Source: Polyrhizophydium stewartii (lineage: Eukaryota > Chytridiomycota > Chytridiomycetes > Rhizophydiales). Taken from it: a stretch of 17,150 bases of DNA. A program made the position numbers and the translations under genes. The stretch is taken from the NCBI GenBank assembly GCA_027604665.1, contig JADGIZ010000277.1, positions 1 through 17,150 of the forward strand. Reading direction: 5' to 3'. Of this stretch, positions 1 to 8,213 are shown in pieces. Position 1 is the stretch's first letter. Each line of letters begins with the position of its first letter. The notes beneath the pieces were generated by a model. It had not been told where the DNA came from, made no database searches, and saw only the letters and a list, made by a program, of their open reading frames with translations.

Positions 1-22
1 GGGAAGACACGCGAGCACGCAC

Positions 23-246
23 CACAAAGTCGACCTCAAGGCCCCACAGGGGCCGATAGCGGCACAGGACCTCGAACGCGAACCTGGTCGAGCGGACGTC
101 AACGCCGCGAGCTGCTTTGAGCGCTGCGGGCCGGCGACTCTGGGTGCAGGCCGCTGCATCTGCCGGCAGCACAATCGTGCCAAGGCAGCGCCTCACCAAG
201 AGTAGGGGGAGACGATATCGAAAAAGAGTGTGAGGCGCGGCGCCAT
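23..246 (-). CDS. Kappa-class glutathione S-transferase paralogue, 5' exons only (runs off left edge)
   Basis: This is the 5' end of a second kappa-class GST (DsbA/thioredoxin-fold, glutathione conjugation). Exon 1 (246 to 197) encodes MAPRLTLFFDIVSPYSW, the N-terminal beta strand plus the S-P-Y-S-W active-site motif; Ser13 would be the catalytic serine. The exon ends within the Trp codon at a GTGAGG donor. After a 113-bp intron (84-196, ending CGACCAG), exon 2 (83 to 23) encodes a helix of the FAFEVLCRYRPLWG type and stops at a GTGCGT donor at position 22. The third exon lies beyond the window. Exon sizes and phases (50 nt, 61 nt) are identical to those of the complete copy at 388-1424, and 51 of 61 exon-2 bases match, so the two are tandem duplicates. 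It starts 141 bp downstream of that copy's stop. Whether the rest of the gene is intact cannot be seen. Confidence 0.88.
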
Positions 247-387
247 TGTGGGAACCAGGGAAAGCCCGTTTGGGGCTTCGGGCGGCGTTTCTGTGTTCTG
301 TGGATGGCACAACACATCATGTGTCACATATCGGTACATGACCGCGACTTTCATTCCATGCAGACGCAACCGGCGAAGAGGCGGCCA
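247..387. promoter_or_regulatory. Spacer between tandem GST-kappa copies
   Basis: These 141 bp must hold both the 3' untranslated region of the upstream GST copy and the promoter of the downstream copy, since both are read leftward. I see no clear TATA box or other named element. Confidence 0.4.
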
Positions 388-1424
388 TCACAGCTTGCTC
401 CCCATGCCGGGGTTCGGGCCATAGTACGGCTTGCCGAGCGTCATCGCAATGTTCTCGAACCTGTCGCTGCCAAAGAATGACTCGACAACCGGCTTTCCGT
501 CGACCTCGCGCTCGACCACAATCCACGGGGCGCCAAACGCGCCAATGTCCGTCGCCCGCTTGGTCTCTTGGGTCAGCTTCTGCTTGGTCGCGGGATCAGA
601 GCTGCTAGTGGACAGGTACGCTTTCGTCTTTTCGGCGCCGAGCACGGGCGTCAGATACTGCACAAGCACGTCCTCCTTATCGATCGAGTTGCCGTCGCCC
701 CAGTACGCGCGCCAGAGCGCGAGGCTCGCCGGCGCGAGCTTGGACGGCTCGTGCGCCTTGACGTATGTGAGCAGCCGCTGGGCACGCAGCGAGCTGACAG
801 GGAACTCGCGCGGGAAGCCGGTGATGGGCACGTTGATGAGGCCGCCGGTTCGGACGAGGTCAACGATCATGTATCGCGCCTTGAATGCATTGTTGGCGGG
901 CGGCTGGTTCTCGGACGCCTGCATGATGCCGCCCAGGAAGAACGGCTGTTGAGCAGCGATGGGCGAGGGCGGAGCGGTGGAGCTTGTGGTGAGCTCGGAT
1001 CTCCCGGCACGCGGGCAAACTGTCGAGCAGATGAGGCCCACGTGCCCTCGTGTGGGGGCGGCTCCCGCGGGAGCAACTCCCGCAGCGACAGCAGCGCAGC
1101 AGGGGGGCCGCGCGTGGCTGGAAGACCGCTCTTGGTGGGGGGGGGGAGGCCGGAGGGGTCACGGGCAGGCTCGCTGGGCGTGCGGGCACGCACCACAAAG
1201 TCAACCTCGATTCCCCACACCGGACGATAGCGGCTCAGGATCTCGAATGCGAACCTGCGCGGGCAAGCGAGGGTGTCAGCGCCACAAGCGACGTGGATGG
1301 AGGCCGGCGCTGCAAGGCTCCCCGCCGTGTCGCTTCGGCCGTCGTCGGTGCGCGGGCCTGAGGCGGCGACTGACCAGGAGAACGGAGAGACGACGTCGTA
1401 GTACAGGGTCAGTCGCGGCGACAT
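388..1424 (-). CDS. GSTK1: Glutathione S-transferase kappa, peroxisomal (complete, 3 exons)
   Basis: Kappa-class GSTs conjugate glutathione to electrophiles and adopt a DsbA-like fold with a helical insertion; they occur in mitochondria and peroxisomes. Exons: 1424-1375, 1254-1194 and 945-388, giving 222 residues, close to the 226 of human GSTK1. Introns are 120 bp (GTCAGT..GCGCAG, branch-like GCTGAC) and 248 bp (GTGCGT..CAACAG). Residues 1-17 carry the SPFSW active-site motif (Ser13 catalytic by family analogy). PFFLGGIM begins at residue 38 and the cis-Pro loop GAFGAP at about 172. GSDR at about 196 is the glutathione-binding motif near the C-terminus. The protein ends in SKL, a canonical PTS1 signal, so peroxisomal import is expected. 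Start chosen: the only Met directly before the first beta strand. It lies divergent to the thioesterase at 1642 and tandem to a partial paralogue at 23-246. Confidence 0.93.
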
Positions 1425-1641
1425 TGCGGAGAGCTGGGGCAAGACGGCATAAATGCGACGGGCTCGCACATGGGGCACGATATCGCCTTGTGCGCCACTG
1501 CCGGTATGTCGGTGGGCGGGCTGATCAGCGCGCGGTGCGCTCGCTGGATGCTCGCTCGGCCGGCCGGCCGGAGGCGGGCAGGTGGGCCGAGCTCGCCAAG
1601 TCGGCGTGTCGTCCTCAAAGCAAAGTTTCCGTGAACTCGTG
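1425..1641. promoter_or_regulatory. Shared divergent promoter region, GST kappa / thioesterase
   Basis: These 217 bp separate two start codons facing away from each other (GST kappa leftward, thioesterase rightward). The region must therefore hold both promoters. It is GC-rich, with a short CCGGCCGGCCGG-like palindromic run near 1557-1569. No TATA box is evident. Confidence 0.55.
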
Positions 1642-2336
1642 ATGCTCGGACGCTGCTCGGCTGCTGCTCGCTGTGTTGTCGGCCCGCGCTGCTGCTCGGT
1701 GGCTCGCGGCGTGGTCGGCCTGCGCATGCTGCACACGCCGCCGACGCTACCGCTTCCAACGCCCGACGCCGTGCGCGCGGGGCTCCCGCCCAAAGTGCGC
1801 GAGCTCGTTGCGCCGTTCGCGTCGGTCATGTCGCTGCCAGTCCAGTGGGGGGACATGGACGTGAGCGTCGCTGCGCTCGCTCTGCATGCAGGACTCTCTG
1901 CTGACACGTCAGTCTGAGCGTGCAGTCTTTTGGCCACGTCAACAACGTCAAGTATGCACGCTTCTTCGAGTCCGGCCGCCTGTACCACTTTGAGCAGATC
2001 CTTCGGCCGCACCTGTCGGCCGAGACCTACCGCAGCTTCATCACCGGCCGCGGCATCGGCCCCATTGTAAAGTCGTTCTCGATCAACTTTCGCGCACCGT
2101 GCTGGTACAACGACATCTTGACGGTTGCTGTCCGCGGCGACAACCTCAAGCGCGACCGCTTCACGCAGAGGTTTGTGCTTGTCTCGCACGCTCAGGAACG
2201 TGTTGTGGCCGACGGCGATGCCGTCATTGTCATTTACGACTACCAAAAGGGGGCCAAAACCGACATCCCGCCCGAGCTGCTTCGCGCCTACGAGATTGGC
2301 GAGCGCGAGGCACTCCGCAACGCAAAAGAGGCCTGA
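1642..2336 (+). CDS. Hotdog-fold acyl-CoA thioesterase, probably mitochondrial (2 exons)
   Basis: This is a 4HBT-type hotdog thioesterase, predicted to hydrolyse an acyl-CoA or aromatic acyl-CoA thioester. Exon 1 is 1642-1860 (73 codons) and exon 2 is 1926-2336. The 65-bp intron has donor GTGAGC, acceptor GTGCAG and a CTGAC branch-like site. The junction restores the family signature WGDMD|SFGHVNN (residues 69-80), containing the acidic residue used in catalysis and the conserved HVNN, followed by KYARFFESGR. The mature domain spans about residues 60-200, and the whole protein is 209 residues. Residues 1-30 are rich in Arg, Ala and Cys with no acidic residue, which suggests a mitochondrial presequence. 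An in-frame Met at 1582 would add 20 residues; I prefer 1642 because the presequence then starts directly. The exact substrate is not determinable. It is divergent to GST kappa, which could suggest shared regulation (inference). Confidence 0.88.
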
Positions 2337-2462
2337 GGCGGCCTCGCGATCACTCCGCCCGACCACCCATCAGTTCACACAAGCGCGCAGCTGCGGCTGC
2401 TCAATTTTAATGGTCATCACAGTTGCAGTGCCATCTGTGTGTCGGTATCGTCCAACGTGCCA
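2337..2462. other. Convergent 3' spacer
   Basis: These 126 bp lie between the thioesterase stop and the stop of the ankyrin gene on the other strand, and hold both 3' untranslated regions. A small A/T-rich patch (CAATTTTAATGG, about 2401-2412) is the likeliest polyadenylation area. No gene is seen. Confidence 0.4.
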
Positions 2463-4460
2463 TCACGCCACGTCCAAAAAGTTGGCCTGGCCGTACTCGC
2501 GCAGAAGTCGCGACATCCCAGCATCTCCGCGTTTCTCGGCCGCACGAATCGCCGCTACCAGGTCCCAGTCCGTGTCGCGCATGTGCCGCAGAAGCCACCG
2601 GACAACGTCGTCGTGTCCTCCCGCTGCGGCGTCGATAAGCGCCGCGGTAGTGCAGCCGATACCAACATTGTCGTGCAGCCAGGTGAGCATGGCGAGGCTG
2701 CCCACTCGCGCGGCGGCGTCCATGGCGCTCTTGGTAAACGCTTCAGGCGTGTGCGCGTGAAGTAACTCGACGACGCACGCATGCCCGCCTTCGACCGCGC
2801 CGTCAACCGCGCGCGGCATGCATATCTTGGCGTTTTTCTCGAGCAGATATGCCACAATCTTCAGATGTCCATTGCGCGCGGCAGCGTCCATGGCGTGCGA
2901 GGGGGACTCTTCGGCCTTGTTGTTGTACAAGAACTGGAGGACAGCTAGATGGCCACTGGTCGCTGCCTTTTGCATTGCTGCAGCGGTGCACTTGAGCCGG
3001 ATCTCATTGTGCAGAAACTCGACAATCGCAAGGTGGCCGTTGCAGGCCGCTGCGTCCATGACCTGCGGCACGGCAATGCTGGCCATAGCCGACGGGTTCT
3101 TTCGAGCAACCCTGAAGATGAACTTGACGATATCGAGGCTTCCGTTGAATGCAGCGGTGATGGCGTGCTGCGGAGTCACGGGGAGCCCGCGAAACCTCTC
3201 GCAGATGCGTTTGAACAAGCGGGTGCCGCCGCATTCAGCGGCGAGATACGACAGTCGCACGCCGAATCGTGTATCCAAAAACGCAAACCACTTGTTGCGA
3301 ATGGCGGCCTGCATCACAGACTCTGCATCGTGACCGCGCAAGCGCACGACGCGGTGGTACATGTGTGTGCTGCGAATCTCCCAATAAATCCTGCGGGGCA
3401 GCGATGCCAAATGCGCCGTCGGAAGCAGCCGGAGGTCGCCACCCCAGTCAATATTGAACGCCTCGTGCCAGATCGCATGCTGCTCTGCGACAGGAAGCGA
3501 GTTGCCCGACGCCAGGTCGAGCAAGCCGCAAGATATAAGCGTCAGGTTGCTCGAGCTGCGCATAATCTGGTCGCAGACATGGACGGGCAGCCGATCCCAG
3601 TGGCTCCTGAGTATGACGGGCCGTGCGGAACTTCTGCGCATCAAAAACATCGTAGCAATCGGTCCAGTCAGCGCCAGTAGATGCGGCAACGGGCACAGCT
3701 CGAAACCAAGCAAGACTCACGATGTATAGAGATCCTGATGGCAGTCGACATAGTGCTCCCCCACGTCGAAGCCGTCGGCTGAATCAAACCACTTGTCGCA
3801 TCCCGGAACGGGGCATGCAAATGCATGCATCACAACTGCATGGCGCAGGCTTCGCAGGTGCTCCAGGAAGTTGTACTTGCGCATCGACGTCTTGCGGCAG
3901 CCGGGCATCGGGCAGCCGATCGTAAGCGCGACCCGCGGTTGCGATCTTGTGCGTGGAGCGGTGGATTCGTCCTCTCCAGGCGGCTTTCCGGGTGTTTCTG
4001 AGCCCGTGCGCCGCCTCTTGCGGCTCTTCCTGCCGCTGGATGGGTCCTTCAAGCCTCTGCCATCGTCTCCCGCCGCCTCTCCTCCGCCGCCGCCAGCGGC
4101 GAGTTGGCCATCGGCCGCGGGGTCGCTCGAGGAGGCCGCAGGCATTTGCTGCGGCCCATTGTGGGAAATGAGAAGCAGCGGCGCCTGTAGTTCGCGTAGG
4201 GGCAGCTGCGGCGGCGAGCTCGGCCGCAGCGGAGGCGACAGCGACGACGACAGTGACGACGACAGCGACGACGTGTGCGCCACTAGCAGCGGCGGCGACT
4301 TGGATCCGGCTCTCGGGAGGCCATTGGCCGCCGGTGCCTTGGCGGCATCGCACGCTGCCTCAGAAGCAGGGCGCTTGGCTGCGGCCACGGCGTCGCCGCG
4401 GGCTGCCGCGCCAGGCCCGCCGCTCTCGCCGGCGATGCGCGGCCTCCTGCCCGAGCGCAT
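2463..4460 (-). CDS. Zinc-finger / F-box-like / ankyrin-repeat fusion protein (2 exons, modelled)
   Basis: Exon 1 (4460-3721) encodes about 246 residues: a Ser/Pro/Ala-rich low-complexity region, a basic KSRKRRR nuclear-localisation-like stretch, then two C2H2-type fingers (CPMPGC..H, about 183-207; CPVPGC..HYVDCH, about 216-241). It ends at a perfect GTGAGT donor at 3720. An 87-bp intron (3634-3720; branch-like GCGCTGAC, acceptor GCGCAG) joins in frame to exon 2 (3633-2463, 390 codons). Exon 2 begins [16 protein letters not shown], an F-box-like entry, followed by ankyrin-type repeats of the [16 protein letters not shown] pattern over roughly residues 400-620. The spliced length is 636 residues. 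If the intron is retained, the finger protein stops after 247 residues (TGA at 3719-3717) and the ankyrin ORF could start at 3713 or a later Met. Two separate genes with a 3-bp gap seem less likely. Target and partners are unknown; a ubiquitin-ligase adaptor or nuclear regulator are guesses. Confidence 0.68.
4237..4272. repeat. 12-bp tandem repeat (3 units) inside the zinc-finger gene
   Basis: There are three near-identical 12-bp units (GACAGCGACGAC, with one T-for-C change in the second). On the minus strand they encode a Ser-Ser-Leu-Ser run in the low-complexity N-terminal region. This is a simple in-frame minisatellite, likely length-variable. Confidence 0.85.
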
Positions 4461-4530
4461 GTCGTCCGCCCGCGGGCGTGAGTCCAAAAAGAAGAAAAAA
4501 AGAAAAAAAGGTTGCTGGCACTCTCGCAAG
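4461..4530. promoter_or_regulatory. 70-bp divergent promoter with poly(dA:dT)/purine tract
   Basis: Only 70 bp separate the modelled start codons of the zinc-finger gene (leftward) and the Nop15-like gene (rightward). In this otherwise GC-rich window, 4486-4510 is an almost uninterrupted A tract with scattered G. Such tracts are known to exclude nucleosomes in fungal promoters, so a bidirectional nucleosome-free promoter is the natural reading (inference). Confidence 0.6.
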
Positions 4531-6531
4531 ATGGCTGGAGGCGGCAAGACAACCAAGGCCGGCGCGGCGGCAGGCACCGCCACCAAGGCTGCGGCCAAGG
4601 AGAAGAAGGCAAAGGCGCCCGCAGAGCCGCAGGCGGCCCAATCCGCCGTGCCGACCAGCAAGCCCGCAAAGGCAAAGGCCGCCGAGCTGGCTGGTGAGCG
4701 CGATGTCTGGACATCCCAAAGCGCCCTCCGCCTGGCACGACGAGATGCACGCCCGTGCGCACGCCAGTGCCGCTGCGCCGGCAGCTGGTCCGCTGACTGC
4801 ATTTACGTGCATGTGCGCCTGTTGCGCTCCGCTGCGTCCAGACGCCGTGACCAAGCCCAAGACCGCCGGCGCCACGGTCACCAAGAAGACAGCCGCCGAG
4901 TCTCCCGCAAAGCCTGACGTCCCCAAGGCCGCCGCCAAGAAGCCCGCGGCCGTCAAGGATGCACCGGCCAAGGATGCGCCGGCCAAGATCACAGAAAAGA
5001 AGGCTGCAAAGCCGCCCACGCAGTCCAAGGCCGCTCCCAAACCCAAGAAGACCAAGGCTGCGCCGGCGCCTGCTCCGCAATCCGACGACGATGACGAGTA
5101 CGAGGATATCGAGGACGAGGCACAGGTTCCGCCCGCAAAGCCTGCTCCAAAGAAGGCTGCTGCCAAAAAGAGTGCTGCGGAAAAGCCCGCCGCGAAAAAG
5201 CCCGCCGTCGCCGAAGATGCTGCCGAGAAGCCTGCCTCCAAGAAGGCGACCAAGAACGAGCCCGCATCCAAGAAGGCCTCTGCCAAGAAGGACGTTGTCG
5301 CTGAGCCTGCCGAGAAGCAGGCGCCTGCAAAGGCTCCCAAGAAGGAGGTCGCCAAGCCTGCTCCCGAGAAAGAGGCCGCCAAGCCTGCCCCAAAGAAAAA
5401 TGCCGCAAAGGCTGCTCCCAAGAAGGAGGCAGTCAAGGAGGCTGGAAAGAAGGAGGCCGCAAAGCCCAAGAAGGGCAAGGCTGCGCCAGTTCCAGAGCCC
5501 GAGGACGACGACGAAGATGACCAGATCGAGATCGAGGGCGACGACGACCAGATCGACGACGCCGCGCTGCTGCATGGTATCGACAGCAGCGACGGCGAGG
5601 ACAGCTCCGATGACGAGGGTGCCGCGGGCCGCAAGGCAGCTCCGGCGGCCAAGAAGCAAGCCAAGGCAGGCAAGCAAGCCAAGGCAGAGTCTGGTGGCTC
5701 TGCCAACTCTTCCGACAACATTGCCGATGGCGAGGAACTCGTGCTGCTCAGCACCGAGGACACCCAGAAGCTCGCCAAGGCGACAAAGAAGGCCAAGGGC
5801 ACGCCCAAGGCGGAGCCTGGCGTCATCTATCTCGGCCACATCCCTCACGGCTTCTACGAGCGCGAGATGATCTCATACTTTTCCCAGTTTGGGGAGGTCT
5901 CGCGGCTGCGGCTGTCGCGCAACAAGAAGGCACGGTGCTCGCCGCGTCTCCTCCTCGTCCTGCTGCCCACGCGCTGACGCTGCTCAACGCCGACTGCCCA
6001 GACCGGCAGATCCAAGCACTACGCCTTTATCGAGTTCAAGGACGGCGACGTGGCAAAGATTGTCTCGGAGACCATGGACAACTATCTGATGTTCAACCAG
6101 CTGCTCAAGTGTGAGTGCCCGCCGTCTTGGGCCAGGTCGGTGTGCCCTTGCCCTGAATCTCAATCTGACTTGGTGACGTTGGCAATGCAGGCAAGGTTGT
6201 GCCTGCCGAGAAGCTCCACCCGGACACGTTCAAGGGCTGCGAGCGCAAGTTCAAGGTGATCCCCTGGAACAAGATCCAGCGCGAGCGCCACAACAAGGTT
6301 AGGCCCGCATCCCGCATGGCATTGTGCTGCGCTGTGCGGAAAGATGCGACGATGCTGACCCCACCCGTGCTGCGATAACAGCCCAAGACCACGGACGAGT
6401 GGGAGGCCAATGTCAAGCGCCTCGAGAAGCGCGACTCGAAGAAGCGCAAGCAGCTCGAGGATCTCGGCATCGACTACGACTTCCCGGGCTACACGGCGGC
6501 CGCCGCGGCCAAGAAGGCCAAAACCAAGTGA
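4531..6531 (+). CDS. NOP15: Nop15/NIFK-type nucleolar RRM protein with long nucleolin-like N-terminus (5 exons)
   Basis: Nop15 and its animal relative NIFK bind pre-60S rRNA near ITS2 in the nucleolus. Exons: 4531-4693, 4842-5929, 6002-6110, 6191-6297 and 6382-6531, totalling 538 residues. Residues 1-380 are Lys/Ala/Pro repeats of histone-H1 or nucleolin style, interrupted by acidic Asp/Glu patches. The RRM covers about 381-460, with RNP2 VIYLGHI near 382-388 and RNP1 KHYAFIEF near 422-429. The C-terminus ([19 protein letters not shown], then a [13 protein letters not shown] ending) matches the Nop15 tail. Introns 1, 3 and 4 are GT-AG with CTGAC branch sites. Intron 2 (5930-6001) appears to be GC-AG; it alone gives the family sequence NKKTGRSKHY. 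Usual Nop15 is about 220 residues, so the N-terminal extension is the odd part. A stop at 5975-5977 lies inside intron 2 and does not break the gene. Confidence 0.9.
5930..6001 (+). other. Probable GC-AG intron in the Nop15-like gene
   Basis: This 72-bp intron begins AAG|GCACGG and ends CTGCCCAG|ACC, with a GCTGAC branch-like site at 5973-5978. Removing it gives [15 protein letters not shown], the RRM family consensus. A GT-AG alternative (donor GTGCTC at 5934, acceptor CGGCAG at 6008) is also in frame but drops a conserved Gly and yields NKKARSKHY. The donor could also be a GT with one sequencing error. Confidence 0.65.
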
Positions 6532-6650
6532 GCCGCCGTGCTGCAGGCAGCGCATCCACGAATGAAGCAGTGTGTGATTCGAGCAACGCAACGCAATTGG
6601 CTGCCGTCGCGTCGAGATGCGCCGCTGCACCGCATTGTGGCCAGAGAGTC
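6532..6650. other. Convergent 3' spacer, Nop15-like / GPI14
   Basis: These 119 bp hold the 3' untranslated regions of two convergent genes. No ORF with family resemblance is seen here. Confidence 0.4.
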
Positions 6651-8174
6651 TCATTGGGGGATGTGATTGCGTATGCACTGTGTGAGGATCCAGACATTGA
6701 TGCCCAGAAATACTGCGCTGGCGGCCCACAGGTTGCGGAATGTGTTGTGGCCCAGGTGCTCGAGGCGGAAGGCCTGCGACAGCCACAGCGCCTTTGCCGT
6801 TCGTGCCGTCAGCAGCATGTCCCACACACCTGGCAACCACGCCGAGCGCACCTGTCCAAAGATCCAGCCGACAAGCAGGCCGACGCCCGTGCGCCAGTTG
6901 CTGTTCGTGAGGCGCGAGTGCGGCAGTACCAGCGGGAGCAAGCAGATGTACCACATGAAGTACTAACCAATCGTCGCAAGTCAGCAATTACATGCAAGTC
7001 ACTGTGCGAATGCATGCTGGCCATTACCTGCGACGTGCAGACTTTGTTGAGCATCACAAACGCAAACGTCTGCACAAAGCACGCGAACGGCAGGTCCGAC
7101 GCGCATGCGACACCGAGTGCCGCAACAAGCCCGAGTTGCGGGATAAACGACCACAAAGCGCCAAACGCATGGACCACCGACGCAACGCTCAAGCCCTGCG
7201 CGACTCCTGCCGTGGCGTTGCGCGCGAGGTCGAGGCCGAGGTATATCTCGTAAAAGTAGAGCGAGAAGTTGTGGCGATGATCCTTGCGAGTTACGTGATA
7301 CAGATACGTGTGCTCGAGAAAGTCGTGGCCGTATCTACCGCTCGTTGAGCGTCAGCAAGCTGAAGAAACGGCTTCTCTCAGGGTGACCCACGCACAGGCT
7401 GTACATGATGAGCGAGAGCGCCAGGAACGTGCCGCCAGAGATCAGGCCAAACTCAAAGCGACGCCAGCTCCAAAGCCGCAGCTTAAATTCGGGTGCGGCC
7501 TGCTCTTCTTTGCGTCCAGTCTGCCCGCCGTTGAGGCGCCGATGGTGCTCAAATGTGTCGCAGGCGTAGTCGATGCCAAACCACAGCGGCACGGCGTAGA
7601 CGATCGGGAAGATCTTGAAGTGGACGGCCAGGCCAAAGAAGACGGCGGCGGCGCGCGGGCGGCCCGTCATGGCGCCCCACAGCGTGCCGATGACGAGGAT
7701 CGCGACGACGCTCTCGGCGCTGCCGCGCGCCGAGATGACGGCGACAAAGGGGTTGAGCGTCCACAGCGCCGTGAAGAGCCATGCGCGGCGCAGCGGCATG
7801 GGGTCGCCGCGGCCGGGGCCGCCTGCGCCAGGGGCTGGCGACCGGCTGCGCAGGATGGCGAACAGGAAGGCGCCGGCGACCAGGTCGCACAGGCAGAAGA
7901 GCAGCTTGCCGCAGATGGGGTGCAGCAGCACGTTGGGCGTCATGAGCACCGCGAGAAGCGGCGTGTAGCGATACGTGCTGCGCAGGTACGGCGAGCGGCC
8001 CGCGGCGACAAAGGCCGCGGCGTCCGTGAACACCGAGTAGTCAATGTCCGTGAACTTGATGACCGGGTGGGTGTCCTGGACGGCCGCGTACGCCAGCAGC
8101 CCCGCGCGCAGCGCGACGCCCAGCCACGTCAGCGACGACAGCGACGACAGCGACCCGAGTCGCGCCAGAGGCAT
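6651..8174 (-). CDS. GPI14: GPI mannosyltransferase I catalytic subunit (PIG-M/Gpi14), 3 exons
   Basis: This enzyme adds the first alpha-1,4 mannose from dolichol-phosphate-mannose to GlcN-PI on the ER lumenal face during GPI-anchor synthesis. Exons: 8174-7396, 7334-7028 and 6962-6651, giving 465 residues (yeast Gpi14 403, human PIG-M 423). The N-terminus has a hydrophobic segment, then FTDIDYSVFTDA with the conserved DXD-type D43-I-D45, then SPYxRxTYRYTPLLA. Several further membrane segments follow. Intron 1 (61 bp, GTGCGT..GGTAG) rebuilds the hallmark YGHDFLEHTYLYH..RKDHRHNFS. Intron 2 (65 bp, GTAATG..GGTTAG) rebuilds NKVCTSQ|YFMWYICLLPLVLP. Both have CTGAC branch sites. Start Met 8174 is chosen because the upstream in-frame Met (8342) would overlap the neighbouring gene's exons. 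A 9-bp repeat (8130-8154) encodes Ser-Leu-Ser near the N-terminus. Confidence 0.95.
8130..8154. repeat. 9-bp tandem repeat in the N-terminal coding region of GPI14
   Basis: There are two full units and a partial third of CAGCGACGA. On the minus strand they encode repeated Ser-Leu-Ser at the start of the protein, just before the first hydrophobic segment. Confidence 0.8.
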
Positions 8175-8213
8175 TCGAAGAAAGCCCGACTCTGCCCAAA
8201 ATCCGGCAACAGC
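8175..8213. promoter_or_regulatory. 39-bp gap between divergent start codons
   Basis: In the chosen models only 39 bp separate the GPI14 start (8174, leftward) from the coiled-coil gene start (8214, rightward). Core promoter elements must therefore overlap coding sequence, or one of the starts is wrong. No TATA box is visible. Confidence 0.35.

Noticed and set aside
867..2366. A 499-codon minus-strand ORF spanning GST kappa and the thioesterase
   Set aside because: Only its GST kappa exons (1424-1375 and 1254-1194) have family resemblance. The rest is antisense to the thioesterase and reads as low-complexity shadow.
2463..3713. Ankyrin ORF as an independent gene starting at 3713
   Set aside because: That start is only 3 bp after the previous stop and lies in what looks like an intron. 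The fusion model explains the donor, branch and phase better, though independence is not excluded.
4283..5848. Long minus-strand ORFs opposite the Nop15-like gene
   Set aside because: They are mirror images of Lys/Ala/Pro codon repeats (Leu/Gly- or Ser/Phe/Ala-rich) with no family signature. The plus strand carries a clear RRM protein.
5975..5977. Stop codon suggesting the RRM protein is truncated (pseudogene)
   Set aside because: It lies inside a 72-bp intron; splicing restores RNP1 and the conserved C-terminus.
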